Shown here piece by piece: positions 33,043-33,150 of a stretch of DNA of 33,150 bases. Both the position numbers and the translations under genes were made by a program. The notes under the pieces were generated by a model, which made no database searches, was not told where the DNA came from, and saw only the letters and a list, made by a program, of their open reading frames with translations. Source of the stretch: Streptomyces sp. NRRL S-31 (lineage in GTDB: Bacteria; Actinomycetota; Actinomycetes; Streptomycetales; Streptomycetaceae); the NCBI RefSeq assembly GCF_000718775.1, contig NZ_JOCB01000096.1, positions 1 through 33,150 of the forward strand, in the 5' to 3' direction. Each line of letters opens with the position of its first letter. Positions within the stretch are counted from its first letter, which is position 1.

Positions 33043-33150
33043 TTGAAACACCGAAGGGAAGCCCGGAGGAAAGCCCGCGAGGGTGAGTACAAAGGAAGCG
33101 ACCGTTCCTTGAGAACTCAACAGCGTGCCAAAAATCAACGCCAGATATGT
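33043..33150 (+). other. Pre-16S rRNA leader with processing and antitermination elements
   Basis: The stretch AAAGGAAGCGACCGTTCCTT (AAGGAA paired with TTCCTT) followed by GAGAACTCAACAGCGTGCC and ATCAACGCCAGATATGT is the conserved leader just before 16S rRNA in Streptomyces, containing the RNase III-type stem and boxA/antitermination sequences. The mature 16S gene is not inside the window. The 421 bp from 32730 to the end hold no protein gene. Confidence 0.8.

Noticed and set aside
32913..33150. Mature 16S rRNA in the window
   Set aside because: The sequence ends in the conserved leader; the 16S 5' end has not been reached.

Overview
The window is high-GC actinobacterial chromosome, almost certainly Streptomyces. 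The reasons are strong GC bias at third codon positions, several GTG starts, likely leaderless promoters, a complete conservon (cvnA-cvnB-cvnC-cvnD, a Streptomyces hallmark), a crr-ptsI pair carrying a DasR-type palindrome, and at the right edge the promoter and leader of an rRNA operon whose 16S gene starts beyond the window. I see no insertion sequence, tRNA, CRISPR array or phage gene; it reads as core chromosome.

Left part (205-4919). A leftward operon MFS transporter-pxpA-pxpB-pxpC, probably for uptake and hydrolysis of 5-oxoproline or a related compound, is divergent from a FadR-type GntR regulator. A perfect 17-bp palindrome matching the FadR-family operator core lies inside the -35/-10 spacer of the operon promoter, so local repression is the simplest model. 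A 56-codon ORF links pxpB to pxpC with 4-bp overlaps at both ends.

Condensin-like cassette (4990-12158). Three rightward genes encode a kleisin/MukF-like protein (509 aa), a MukE-like winged-helix protein (292 aa) and a 1551-aa SMC/MukB-like ATPase. The order is that of MukBEF/MksBEF/Wadjet operons, but there is no JetD/MksG-type nuclease gene beside it, and the ATPase has Asn where SMC proteins carry the catalytic Walker B Glu. This is the best candidate for an under-described system here. An IclR regulator and a small membrane protein follow on the other strand.

Conservon (14231-22126). cvnA (NIT-domain sensor kinase-like), cvnB (roadblock) and cvnC (DUF742) are followed not by cvnD but by a 1212-aa HyuA-HyuB fusion of the ATP-dependent 5-oxoprolinase/hydantoinase family, whose end overlaps cvnD. 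The window thus holds two unrelated oxoprolinase-type systems, one embedded in a G-protein signalling operon.

Right part (22253-33150). Here are an EAL-CBS-GGDEF protein with degenerate motifs, a zinc-ribbon Nudix hydrolase behind a leaderless-type promoter, a cytosolic GH31 glycosidase, an acetoacetyl-CoA synthetase, a hypothetical protein behind a RecA-independent DNA-damage (PafBC-type) promoter motif, and ptsI and crr of the sugar phosphotransferase system. The crr upstream region holds two adjacent perfect 16-bp palindromes, one a DasR-type dre site, and abuts the first rRNA promoter on the other strand.
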